Shown piece after piece: positions 1 through 6,753 of a stretch of 10,886 nucleotides of DNA. The stretch's first letter is position 1. Every line of letters starts with the position of its first letter. The translations under genes were made by a program, and so were the position numbers. The notes below the pieces were generated by a model, which saw nothing but the letters and a program-made list of their open reading frames with translations, made no database searches and was not told the origin of the DNA. This DNA is from Candidatus Poseidoniaceae archaeon (lineage in GTDB: Archaea; Thermoplasmatota; Poseidoniia; Poseidoniales; Poseidoniaceae), in the NCBI GenBank assembly GCA_029250385.1, contig JAQXFJ010000128.1, positions 1 to 10,886 on the forward strand, written 5' to 3'.

Positions 1-128
1 GTATACCGCTTGACTATCAAAACCCGTATGAAGATTATTACTATGTCCACAGCGAGGAAGCAGTAGAAACAGAAGATACACCAGAACAAGATTCTTCAAG
101 TGAAGGGGCGCCCCCTAAATCTGAATAG
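1..128 (+). CDS. C-terminal end of an unidentified protein (5'-truncated by window edge)
   Basis: An open frame enters from the left edge (first complete codon at position 3) and ends at TAG 126-128, giving 41 residues. The fragment has a Tyr-rich patch (NPYEDYYYVH) followed by a tail rich in Glu, Asp, Ser, Thr and Pro ending in APPKSE. Such a tail is typical of a disordered C-terminus and identifies no family. It lies on the same strand as the following glycosyltransferase and ends 40 bases before that gene's preferred start, so the two are probably co-transcribed. Function cannot be assigned from this piece. The reading is supported by the lack of stops and the coherent acidic composition, but 41 codons is short and the call remains moderate. 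Confidence 0.55.
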   Translation, partial: IPLDYQNPYEDYYYVHSEEAVETEDTPEQDSSSEGAPPKSE

Positions 129-156
129 TTCTGACGTTGGAATTTCTTTACAAAAT

Positions 157-164
157 AAGGTGAT
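157..164 (+). promoter_or_regulatory. Strong Shine-Dalgarno site for the glycosyltransferase
   Basis: AAGGTGAT matches the AGGAGGTGAT complement of the archaeal 16S rRNA 3' end over AGGTGAT and lies four bases before TTG 169. It argues for the TTG start over the in-frame GTG codons at 100 and 160. The latter GTG lies inside the site itself. Confidence 0.6.
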
Positions 165-168
165 AGAG

Positions 169-1098
169 TTGAAGTCTGCAATACTTTTACTCGGCTTTAA
201 TCGCACCGATTATTTTTCACAAGTACTAACCAGCCTAGAAAAAAACCAAGCCGCCTATGAACATGATTTACATGTTTATGTCGATGGCGGTCCAAATGCT
301 AGACAAGCAGAAATTAAGGAATTAATAGCCAATTCAAAATTTCCCGATGCAACAATCGTTTGCCGAGCCAATAACTGGGGGATTGGGAGGCACCTAATCG
401 ACGCACGTAGAAGGTTATTTGACGAACAAGGATATGACAGAATACTACTTCTAGAAGATGATTTAGTACTTGGAGAACATTATGTTGATACCATATTTAG
501 TATCGCAGATTGGGCTAGTAAATACGACGATATCGGAACAATCACGGCATATCATATCAACGAGCATTCAATACAGGAGCAAAAGAGCCAAGAAAATCAC
601 TTGATTGCCACTAACAGGCATTTCTGGGGCTACGTAATAACTCGTGAAGTTTGGGACGAAATCAAGCATATTATCTACAGTTTTGAAGCAAGATTCCTAG
701 TAAACTCAACTTATACTAACCGAGCCCATCGAAGAATACGGTGGTTTTTCATGGCGAAATGGATTAACAAACAACGCCGGATGAAAGAAAATCGCTTGGT
801 GCCAGATAGTTGTGTAACTCCGCCCTTTCCAAGAATTCCGTTTAGAATTGCCACTAGTCAAGATGCAATCACAGCCCTAGCTTTGTGGCACCACGGGTAT
901 CACCGAATCACTACCCGAGTCTCTAGGGCAGAATATGTCGGCGTTGAAGGCTATTCATTTTCTCCTGAAGTATATCAGAGCCAGGGATTCGATAAACAGA
1001 ACTTAAGTGATTATGCACACCTTCAAACACCTGCAGATTTTAGATTTAGTGATGTCGACTCTCAGGGCAACCCTCTCAAACCGACACCCTACAGATGA
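169..1098 (+). CDS. Family 2-like (GT-A fold) glycosyltransferase
   Basis: This is a predicted cytosolic or membrane-associated glycosyltransferase that would transfer a sugar from a nucleotide-sugar donor. With TTG 169 as start the protein has 309 residues. It opens with the beta strand SAILLLGFNR (3-12), has the strand HVYVDGG (35-41), a metal-binding acidic motif LLLEDD (93-98, the DXD equivalent) and an acceptor-side stretch HFWGYVITREVW (151-162) resembling the WGW.T...W segment of many such enzymes. No membrane helix or signal peptide is visible. I chose TTG 169 because AGGTGAT (158-164) lies four bases upstream and the fold begins directly after it. GTG at 160 and GTG at 100 are in-frame alternatives; the latter would overlap the upstream gene by 29 bases. 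A sugar-modifying oxidoreductase gene follows after 7 bases, suggesting a glycan or exopolysaccharide role. Donor and acceptor are unknown. Confidence 0.82.
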   Translation: MKSAILLLGFNRTDYFSQVLTSLEKNQAAYEHDLHVYVDGGPNARQAEIKELIANSKFPDATIVCRANNWGIGRHLIDARRRLFDEQGYDRILLLEDDLVLGEHYVDTIFSIADWASKYDDIGTITAYHINEHSIQEQKSQENHLIATNRHFWGYVITREVWDEIKHIIYSFEARFLVNSTYTNRAHRRIRWFFMAKWINKQRRMKENRLVPDSCVTPPFPRIPFRIATSQDAITALALWHHGYHRITTRVSRAEYVGVEGYSFSPEVYQSQGFDKQNLSDYAHLQTPADFRFSDVDSQGNPLKPTPYR

Positions 1099-1105
1099 TC
1101 ACAAC

Positions 1106-2074
1106 ATGGGGGCGAAGGTAGGCATAATTGGCTGTGGTCGCTGGGGCAGTGTTCACCTCAAAACGCTCGTCCAACTAAAACAAGAAGGCTTTGTTTCAGA
1201 GATTCATGGGTGCGATATCAATCCAGAAAAAGGGATTGAATTCGCTGATTCACTCACCACTTTTTCCACCGATTGGCAAGAATTGGTAAACCGAGAAAAG
1301 CTCGATATAATCGCCATCGTAACTCCAGCAGAATCTCATCACAAATTGGCCATTGCTTTACTTGATCACTGTACAAACCTGTTCATTGAAAAGCCTATTT
1401 CGTTACAGGAAAACGAAGCAGCTGAAATTCTTGCCAAAACCCAAGAACTCGGCGGTACGTTACTAGTTGGGCACATCTTACGATTCCACGCCGGATTGCT
1501 GAAAGCAAACGAGCTAATCGATTCGGGAACTATTGGGCAATTACAAAGCGTAGATTTTTCCCGTATCACTACACGAAAACCACCACACAATTCTAACTTG
1601 TTTGAAGCATTAGCAATTCACGGCATCGATACAGCATGCTTTTGTTTTGGTGAAACCGAACCTTCTCGATTATCTATTGATAGCCTCCGCTCAAAGGCTC
1701 AAAACTCTCCAGACGGAGTAAGAATTTGTTTAGAGTTCCCTGGCACCAAAGAGGCTCTAATTGATGTTGGTTGGAACGGTGAAAAGGAAGTACGAGAAAT
1801 TATGTTTACTGGGTCTAACGGCACTATAACATTGGATACAAAGGACAGTAATAGTATTTTGATAAGCACCAAAGATTATCACGAACAGTATACCATAGAA
1901 GATACAGAACTGCCCCTTACAACGGAATGGCAACATGCTTTATCGCGAATATCTACTGAGGCCAAACCCTCAATCTATCCAGCCCCTGGCTCAATCTTTA
2001 GGAGTATGAAGTGGATGGATAAAGCAAAATTAGCGTCTGAAAGAATAAATTATACCAACGGCCGCCCCGAATAG
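1106..2074 (+). CDS. Gfo/Idh/MocA family NAD(P)-dependent oxidoreductase
   Basis: This is a predicted cytosolic dehydrogenase or reductase acting on a sugar, inositol or nucleotide-sugar. The 322-residue length is normal for the family. The N-terminal Rossmann domain has VGIIGCGRWG (5-14, with G9-x-G11-x-x-G14 for the dinucleotide), a strand ending in CD (36-37) that would contact the cofactor ribose, and the family hallmark EKP (95-97), whose Lys is usually catalytic. LVGHILRF (120-127) and AIHGIDTACF (170-179, His172 and Asp175) match the substrate-side motifs of the C-terminal alpha/beta domain. The frame is open back to position 1007, but the Rossmann strand begins just after ATG 1106, which lies 7 bases past the glycosyltransferase stop, so I start there. 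Pairing with a glycosyltransferase suggests it makes or modifies an activated sugar. The exact substrate cannot be read from sequence. Confidence 0.9.
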   Translation: MGAKVGIIGCGRWGSVHLKTLVQLKQEGFVSEIHGCDINPEKGIEFADSLTTFSTDWQELVNREKLDIIAIVTPAESHHKLAIALLDHCTNLFIEKPISLQENEAAEILAKTQELGGTLLVGHILRFHAGLLKANELIDSGTIGQLQSVDFSRITTRKPPHNSNLFEALAIHGIDTACFCFGETEPSRLSIDSLRSKAQNSPDGVRICLEFPGTKEALIDVGWNGEKEVREIMFTGSNGTITLDTKDSNSILISTKDYHEQYTIEDTELPLTTEWQHALSRISTEAKPSIYPAPGSIFRSMKWMDKAKLASERINYTNGRPE

Positions 2075-2128
2075 AAACTAGTGGCAAGAGACCCAAATTT
2101 TCATTAAATTGTCGGGACTTGGATAGCA

Positions 2129-2138
2129 TTCAATAATA
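2129..2138 (+). promoter_or_regulatory. TATA-like box for a probable leaderless transcript of the 2159 gene
   Basis: TTCAATAATA contains AATAATA starting 27 bases before ATG 2159, the distance expected between an archaeal TATA box and a transcription start at the start codon. No Shine-Dalgarno site precedes that ATG. The 84-base gap after the oxidoreductase gene fits a new transcription unit. The same AATAATA core recurs at 3976-3982 at nearly the same distance from the next promoter-proximal ATG. Confidence 0.5.
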
Positions 2139-2158
2139 GCCACCTTCTCGATTGTAAC

Positions 2159-2527
2159 ATGGGACTTTCATTCACCGCAGTTCAAAGGTTAATGACTGCT
2201 GTGCTGGTCGTGACAATTCTTGTTGCATTTACAACTAGAGATGCCTTCAACACCGCATGGACTGTAATCGCATTATCATCACTAGTCGGATTTATTTGGG
2301 GTATTTCTAACAAAGATGCAACATTCACTTATTTGGGAATAAACTCATACCAAATTTTAACCGTAGTAGTATTTCTAGTTGTATCAATAATTTTTGCCGA
2401 ATGGTGTATGACAATGTGGGGTACAGAATCACGCGTTGGGACTTACGGACTTTCGCTAATAACGGTTGGAACGTTTTGGTGGACCATTGAAAAGATGGAG
2501 CCCACCGTTCTTGATAACAATCAATGA
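2159..2527 (+). CDS. Small four-helix membrane protein of unknown function
   Basis: I do not recognise this 122-residue protein. It is strongly hydrophobic, with four probable membrane segments at about residues 8-25, 32-48, 64-86 and 93-110, linked by short polar loops (TTRDAF, SNKDATFTY, GTESRV) and ending in a short polar tail EKMEPTVLDNNQ. It has no cleavable signal peptide with a clear cleavage site, no catalytic motif and no cysteine pair. The second and fourth helices are Trp-rich near their ends (FIWGIS, TFWWTIEK). It begins behind a TATA-like box and without a Shine-Dalgarno site, so it may be read from a leaderless mRNA. The ATPase gene follows after 54 bases with no obvious promoter of its own, so the two may share a transcript. 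A role as a membrane partner of the ATPase is only a guess from position. Confidence 0.72.
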   Translation: MGLSFTAVQRLMTAVLVVTILVAFTTRDAFNTAWTVIALSSLVGFIWGISNKDATFTYLGINSYQILTVVVFLVVSIIFAEWCMTMWGTESRVGTYGLSLITVGTFWWTIEKMEPTVLDNNQ

Positions 2528-2581
2528 ATCGGCTCTGGTTCCATGCGAAGGGTCAAAGGCTTCGAGTAACGACAATACGGC

Positions 2582-3928
2582 ATGGCTAAGCATGGCGACC
2601 ATCCTGAGTTACCCATCTTGATTGAGCAATTATTGATGGATGATGTTCATACAGTATTTCTCAAAGCGGACTGCCCACCCAGAGTAAAGCGTGGCAAGAT
2701 AGGCGAACTGAGGCTTGTTGAGGTCGAAGAAACCGATGACCAGTGGGATACTATGCGCCTTGAAGCCATGCAAGAAGAATTAGTTGATCTAGCCCATCAA
2801 AACAAACAACGCAGCGATTGTTTTTTGGAAATTGACCGTAAAGGCTGTCAAGTAGTCCAATTAGGGGATTTGAGAATTGCCTGTACTTGGCCGCCATTTG
2901 CCGACGCAAGAGAAATAACCATTGTTCGTCCTGTAGCTAAACTATCAATTGGTGATTATGAGTTAGATGAAAGACTAGTAGAACGTCTGTCCAATCACCA
3001 TAGAGGAGTATTTATTTGCGGCAGACCAGGGTCAGGCAAAACCACACTTGCCCAAGCAATTGCGGAATATTTAGACAATGATTTAGGCGCAATGGTCAAA
3101 ACTATGGAAGCTCCTAGAGACCTTCAATTAGCAGATCGAATCACTCAATATGCCCCACTAGAAGGCGACTTGGAGAAAACTGCTGAAATAATCTTCTTGG
3201 TTCGTCCAGACTTTGTAATATTCGACGAAGTAAGACGGGCTCGCGATTTTGAGATATTTGCCGATGTAAGATTAGCCGGTGTCGGGCTTCTTGGAGTAAC
3301 CCATGCTAATTCAGCACTAGAAGCAATCCAGCGATTGATTGGTAAAGTGGAATTGGGACTTGTCAGCCAAGTCCTCGATACAATTCTTCATGTCGAGGCT
3401 GGTAAAATACAACAGGTCTTGGAACTTCGAATGACAGTGAAGGCGCCAACTGGCATGCAAGAGGAATTAGCCCGGCCAGTAATCGAGGTAGTAGAATTTC
3501 CAAGTGGTAAAATAACGCACGAAATGTTTGCCTTTGGTTCAGAAATCGCAGTAGTTCCCGTCGAAGGTTTAACTCAGAAAACATCTCCCATTAAGGCACT
3601 AGCAAAAGACTCGCTAGTGCGTAATATCAGAGACTGGATTGGTGTAGAATGTCAAGTTCAGTTCACTTCTAACACTGCGGCTAATATTTATGTTCCAACC
3701 AATATGGTGGCAACTCTTGTTGGTAAAGGTGGCACCAATATACGCCAATTACAAGACGACTTGGGGGGCATTTCATTATCAGTCAAAACCTTTGACGAAA
3801 TGCCTGATAATTTACCCCGCCCTAACTCCCACTGGGAAGACCCACAAGAACGTCGCAGCCGCGAAGGTAAAGCATGGGAACATAGTGGCAAAGGACGCCG
3901 AAGAAAAGAGCGCAAAGGGCGAAGATAA
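2582..3928 (+). CDS. PilT/GspE-like P-loop ATPase with C-terminal KH domain (COG1855 type, PIN domain absent)
   Basis: This 448-residue protein matches the ATPase and KH parts of archaeal PIN-ATPase-KH proteins (COG1855). Known members are usually about 600 residues and begin with a PIN nuclease domain. Here the protein starts at the linker, where PPRVKRGKIGELRLV (32-46) corresponds to the conserved segment after PIN. The ATPase shows Walker A GRPGSGKTT (147-155), TMEAPRD (174-180, Asp-box region), Walker B FVIFDEVR (211-218) and a histidine box GVTHAN (238-243). The KH domain carries the GKGG loop (381-384) between IYVPTNMVATLV and TNIRQLQDD. The end (from about 424) is highly basic (GKGRRRKERKGRR), which suggests RNA binding. 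TAA lies in frame at 2567-2569, so no upstream extension is possible. Its biological role is unknown; an ATP-driven RNA- or ribosome-related job is an inference from the KH domain. Confidence 0.85.
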   Translation: MAKHGDHPELPILIEQLLMDDVHTVFLKADCPPRVKRGKIGELRLVEVEETDDQWDTMRLEAMQEELVDLAHQNKQRSDCFLEIDRKGCQVVQLGDLRIACTWPPFADAREITIVRPVAKLSIGDYELDERLVERLSNHHRGVFICGRPGSGKTTLAQAIAEYLDNDLGAMVKTMEAPRDLQLADRITQYAPLEGDLEKTAEIIFLVRPDFVIFDEVRRARDFEIFADVRLAGVGLLGVTHANSALEAIQRLIGKVELGLVSQVLDTILHVEAGKIQQVLELRMTVKAPTGMQEELARPVIEVVEFPSGKITHEMFAFGSEIAVVPVEGLTQKTSPIKALAKDSLVRNIRDWIGVECQVQFTSNTAANIYVPTNMVATLVGKGGTNIRQLQDDLGGISLSVKTFDEMPDNLPRPNSHWEDPQERRSREGKAWEHSGKGRRRKERKGRR

Positions 3929-3946
3929 TTCGCGCTAAAAAACCAA

Positions 3947-3966
3947 AATTTAGGCATAATTAGGCA
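3947..3966 (+). repeat. Two 10-base direct repeats upstream of the 4002 promoter
   Basis: AATTTAGGCA (3947-3956) is followed immediately by TAATTAGGCA (3957-3966). They match at 8 of 10 positions and share TAGGCA. The period is one DNA helical turn, and the pair ends 6 bases before the TATA-like box. It could be a regulator binding site, but a chance repeat in AT-rich spacer DNA is also possible. Confidence 0.35.
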
Positions 3967-3972
3967 ATCCAC

Positions 3973-3983
3973 TTTAATAATAA
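3973..3983 (+). promoter_or_regulatory. TATA-like box for a probable leaderless transcript of the 4002 gene
   Basis: TTTAATAATAA lies with its AATAATA core starting 26 bases before ATG 4002, the standard archaeal TATA-to-start distance if transcription begins at the start codon. No Shine-Dalgarno site is visible before this ATG. Together with the box at 2129-2138 it gives a consistent local promoter pattern. Confidence 0.6.
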
Positions 3984-4001
3984 GCAAATTGAGCCGCAGG
4001 C

Positions 4002-4655
4002 ATGAGCGCTATGGATGGGTCTAGAGCCGCCGATGAAAAACCAAAGGATGGGCTAGTTGCTTTCCTTCTAGAAAACCGAACACTGGTCAACTTTGCATCA
4101 ATTATTATGCTAGTGTTTGCAGTGTGGGCCACAGTTGAAGTAATTACCAATTCACTTGGTATGACTTGGTGGCCGCCAGAAACTGGTATACCTTCTGAGG
4201 ACATTTACAATAATCCAGACGACCTCAATAATATCAACAATGGTTGGATTATTGGACTTGGAGCAGTATGTGGAACAGTTGGTTTTATGATACAATATTT
4301 CTACCGCGCTGCACCGCATGTCGACGCATCCATGAAAGCCACTGCAGCCCTAATTATCTCTGCAGTTAAGGAAGACGAAATCCAAGAGTCTGCTGAAAAG
4401 ATGGCAAAAGAAATTGTCGCAGCAGAAAAAGAAGAAGCCGAAGCAGAGGCTCAAGCCGAGGCAGAAGCAGAAGCCGAGGGACAAGCCGAAGCAGAAGCAG
4501 AAGTCGAAGTCGAAGCAGAAATGCCTGAAGCAGAAGAAGCTGCTGAGGAACATGTTGAAGAAGACAATACAGATGCTCAAGAACCAGAAGGTGACGAGGG
4601 TGACTCAGACGAGCCTACCCCAGCACCAACTGATAGCGGAGCAAAAAAATTCTGA
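4002..4655 (+). CDS. Two-helix membrane protein with long Glu/Ala-rich acidic tail
   Basis: I do not recognise this 217-residue protein. A polar start (1-27) leads into a membrane segment at about 28-47, then a loop with TWWPPETGIPSEDIYNNPDD (55-74), a second membrane segment at about 81-100 and an amphipathic region (107-140). From about 139 the chain is dominated by Glu and Ala (EAEAEAQAEAEAEAEG), ending in an Asp/Glu/Pro/Thr stretch and KKF. The tail is either a charged alpha helix or disordered. Two helices place both termini on the same side, and by the positive-inside trend around RAAPH the tail is more likely cytosolic. ATG 4002 is favoured over ATG 4011 by the TATA-like box at -26. 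The 680-residue unknown protein gene begins 11 bases after this stop and was very probably co-transcribed, so the tail may dock that partner. This is inference from position. Confidence 0.8.
   Translation: MSAMDGSRAADEKPKDGLVAFLLENRTLVNFASIIMLVFAVWATVEVITNSLGMTWWPPETGIPSEDIYNNPDDLNNINNGWIIGLGAVCGTVGFMIQYFYRAAPHVDASMKATAALIISAVKEDEIQESAEKMAKEIVAAEKEEAEAEAQAEAEAEAEGQAEAEAEVEVEAEMPEAEEAAEEHVEEDNTDAQEPEGDEGDSDEPTPAPTDSGAKKF
4434..4520 (+). repeat. Low-complexity GAAGCA-type coding repeat (Glu-Ala tail)
   Basis: The DNA is an imperfect run of GAA/GAG and GCA/GCC codons encoding Glu and Ala residues 145-173 of the membrane protein, with occasional Gln, Gly and Val. The repetition also keeps a second forward frame open (Lys/Gln-rich, joined in frame to the next gene), which would misleadingly lengthen that gene at its 5' end. 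Such runs can vary in length by slippage. Confidence 0.8.
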
Positions 4656-4660
4656 GGTGA
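4654..4660 (+). promoter_or_regulatory. Shine-Dalgarno site deciding the start of the 680-residue protein
   Basis: GAGGTGA lies five bases before ATG 4666 and overlaps the TGA stop (4653-4655) of the preceding gene. The match to the AGGAGGTGAT consensus, and the fact that the frame further upstream only reads Lys/Gln-rich shadow sequence of the repeat, fix the start at 4666. Overlap of site and stop suggests coupled translation. Confidence 0.75.
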
Positions 4661-4665
4661 AAAAA

Positions 4666-6708
4666 ATGTGGGAACATAGAACAGTATCAAATAAAGAATT
4701 CAGCACAACAGGAAGACTAAACCCAAGCGAAACATATGTTCGCCTTATGGATGAGGTTGAACAAACCGTCAAGCATGCGCAGATTGATGAATTTGCACAT
4801 GAGGCTTTCATGGATTATATTCCACGCCGAGGCCCATGGGAAGAATTACCACCGACTGATATGGCAAAATCTGATCCAAGAACCAGATACATTGGGCCAG
4901 CAAAAGCCAAATTACTCAACACAAACCTATTTCTTGGTTCGACTTGGATAGAAGCAGAGCGATTTAAATTTGAAAGAAGAATCCTCAATGTTTCAGATTT
5001 TCTAAAGCAAAAAACTATTATTAATGCAAACATGTGGACACCTAAACAACTGTTCACTACTCAAACTTTCATCTTCTGTTCAACTGGCGATGAGGAAAGA
5101 ATGGGTGGTTCATTCCTAACGGGAGACCAACCAGGCGATGATCACGTCTTCTTAGGCAAGAAAGACGCCGAATTCCCAGAGTGGGAACCAATCCTTTGGG
5201 GTCTTGGTCATCGAGGTGTAGTCCCGGATTCCGATCCATTGGACAAGTGTTTCTACCCTTCATTGATGCACAGAAATGTTTCGTTCAACAACCGACTTGG
5301 TTGGATTAGATACTCTCCAGCAGGATTTGGTAAAGATGCTAACGGCTTCTTGACCACACGTCCCCACACATGGATTTGGCCAGCGGTTGATGGTAATAGA
5401 GACACTCCAACATCATTCAATTTGTTGGTCAACCTACCTGACCGAAGATTATCATTTGGCGAGGAAGGTATCACTGACGTTTACATGACTACAGGTAAGA
5501 CTTCCATGTACTCTCTAATGGGCATGATGTCATCCTCTACTGTCCGACAAATGTTTGGTGCTGGTTCAGAAATGGTTCCTCTGGAATTCCACTGTATTGA
5601 GCCTGGACTCGATGAATGGATTGCTAGAGCTACTGATGAAGACAAATACGCTCGTTTATTCGAGGTATGTGCTTGTTTAGGCTACATTCTAACCGATCCA
5701 CTTGTCGGTCAACTAGGAGGCTCTTCCAAGCGCCGCCGTCTAATCATGTACCCTACTGACCAAGGAAACTTGTTGACTTGTGTTAACGCCAGTCAAGTTG
5801 CTGACCATGCCTTGAAATCTAACTATGAGGCGACAGTGTTTACCAAACTAGACCAAGCAGATTTCATGAACAGAGTAACACGCCGGTTCAAAGCATACGC
5901 TGATTTAGTTGCTGCAAGCGATATTGCTCAAGGTGCAAGATGGATTAGCGAAGCAGATTTCCACGACGGAGAGAAAAAGGTCATTGGTCCAAGCGTTCAC
6001 TCAATCATGTCAGTCAGAGGCTACGATATTATCGACATGGAAGAATACAAGAATTCCTTTGACGATATATCAGCAGCTCCTGATAGACTCATGAGAAGAA
6101 TTGTCCAATCTATCGCTACTAATGCGCTAAAGACGATTTATCCGATTGCTGAACTTGGTGAAACCGCAGGCTCTGCGCCATATTCACACATTTTTGGTGC
6201 TAAAGACGACAATCCGCTAGTATACTATACCGATATTAGATTCTTAGTACCAACTTCAATTGACAAACTACGTACAATAACTGGTTCTAGAGGTGCTGAT
6301 AGAGGAAGAATGCGTGAAGCATATACTAGTCTTACCAATGCTGATGCAATGACTAGCCTTTCAATACAAGATTTGACACTACCATTCCTTGCCGATCTTG
6401 GCGACGATTCGTGGCAAACTGGCACAGGTCTGAAAGAAACTGAAGTAATTATTGAAGTTACCATGGCAGTAAACCCAGGAAGAGTATGGAAAGCACTGCT
6501 TGAGCCAACCACCAGCGAAGTATTCGATTTGCCAAAGGGTAATAAGGGTACAGCAGCCAATCTCTGGGGAGACATTTTCATCAATAATGAAGCACTTCAT
6601 GACAAGATGAAGCGTGACAATCTAGGACATTACCTGAAATTGTTGAAGATGGCTTACCATTGGAGTAACGATAAATCTAAGAAGATTCACGGCTTAAACA
6701 AAAAGTGA
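4666..6708 (+). CDS. Large soluble protein of unknown function (680 residues)
   Basis: I do not recognise this protein. It has no signal peptide, no membrane segment and no standard nucleotide-binding or catalytic motif that I can identify. It is rich in aromatic residues, with Trp-containing stretches such as GSTWIEAERFKFERR (91-105), ANMWTPKQLF (121-130), EFPEWEPILWGLGHRG (169-184) and RPHTWIWPAVDGNRD (232-246). A Met/Ser-rich segment SMYSLMGMMSSSTVRQMFG (280-298) is followed by FHCIEPGLDEW (308-318). Further on are GGSSKRRRLIMYPTDQGN (351-368), an Arg/Gly stretch TITGSRGADRGRMREAY (537-553) and a Lys-rich end. The even mix of predicted helix and strand suggests a folded multi-domain protein. 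The start is ATG 4666. It is tightly coupled to the acidic-tailed membrane protein upstream, with which it may form a membrane-anchored complex; that is inference. The gene is intact and shows no frameshift. Confidence 0.85.
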   Translation: MWEHRTVSNKEFSTTGRLNPSETYVRLMDEVEQTVKHAQIDEFAHEAFMDYIPRRGPWEELPPTDMAKSDPRTRYIGPAKAKLLNTNLFLGSTWIEAERFKFERRILNVSDFLKQKTIINANMWTPKQLFTTQTFIFCSTGDEERMGGSFLTGDQPGDDHVFLGKKDAEFPEWEPILWGLGHRGVVPDSDPLDKCFYPSLMHRNVSFNNRLGWIRYSPAGFGKDANGFLTTRPHTWIWPAVDGNRDTPTSFNLLVNLPDRRLSFGEEGITDVYMTTGKTSMYSLMGMMSSSTVRQMFGAGSEMVPLEFHCIEPGLDEWIARATDEDKYARLFEVCACLGYILTDPLVGQLGGSSKRRRLIMYPTDQGNLLTCVNASQVADHALKSNYEATVFTKLDQADFMNRVTRRFKAYADLVAASDIAQGARWISEADFHDGEKKVIGPSVHSIMSVRGYDIIDMEEYKNSFDDISAAPDRLMRRIVQSIATNALKTIYPIAELGETAGSAPYSHIFGAKDDNPLVYYTDIRFLVPTSIDKLRTITGSRGADRGRMREAYTSLTNADAMTSLSIQDLTLPFLADLGDDSWQTGTGLKETEVIIEVTMAVNPGRVWKALLEPTTSEVFDLPKGNKGTAANLWGDIFINNEALHDKMKRDNLGHYLKLLKMAYHWSNDKSKKIHGLNKK

Positions 6709-6753
6709 TTTCAATTAGAAGACTTCATGAACAGGAGATTTTTGCCTTGAGGC

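Noticed and set aside
1007..1105. A 33-residue N-terminal extension of the Gfo/Idh/MocA oxidoreductase
   Set aside because: It overlaps the end of the glycosyltransferase gene, and the Rossmann strand VGIIGCG begins right after ATG 1106, as in the family.
3690..3938. A second forward frame and minus-strand frames over the 3' end of the ATPase gene
   Set aside because: They overlap the KH domain coding region, lack ribosome sites or promoters, and have no recognisable protein features.
4414..4665. An 84-residue N-terminal extension of the 680-residue protein
   Set aside because: It is Lys/Gln-rich shadow sequence of the Glu/Ala repeat in the overlapping gene. The strong GAGGTGA site and ATG 4666 give a better start.
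5476..5506. A possible P-loop (TTGKTS) in the 680-residue protein
   Set aside because: The preceding conserved Gly and the spacing of a Walker A motif are missing, and no Walker B motif follows.
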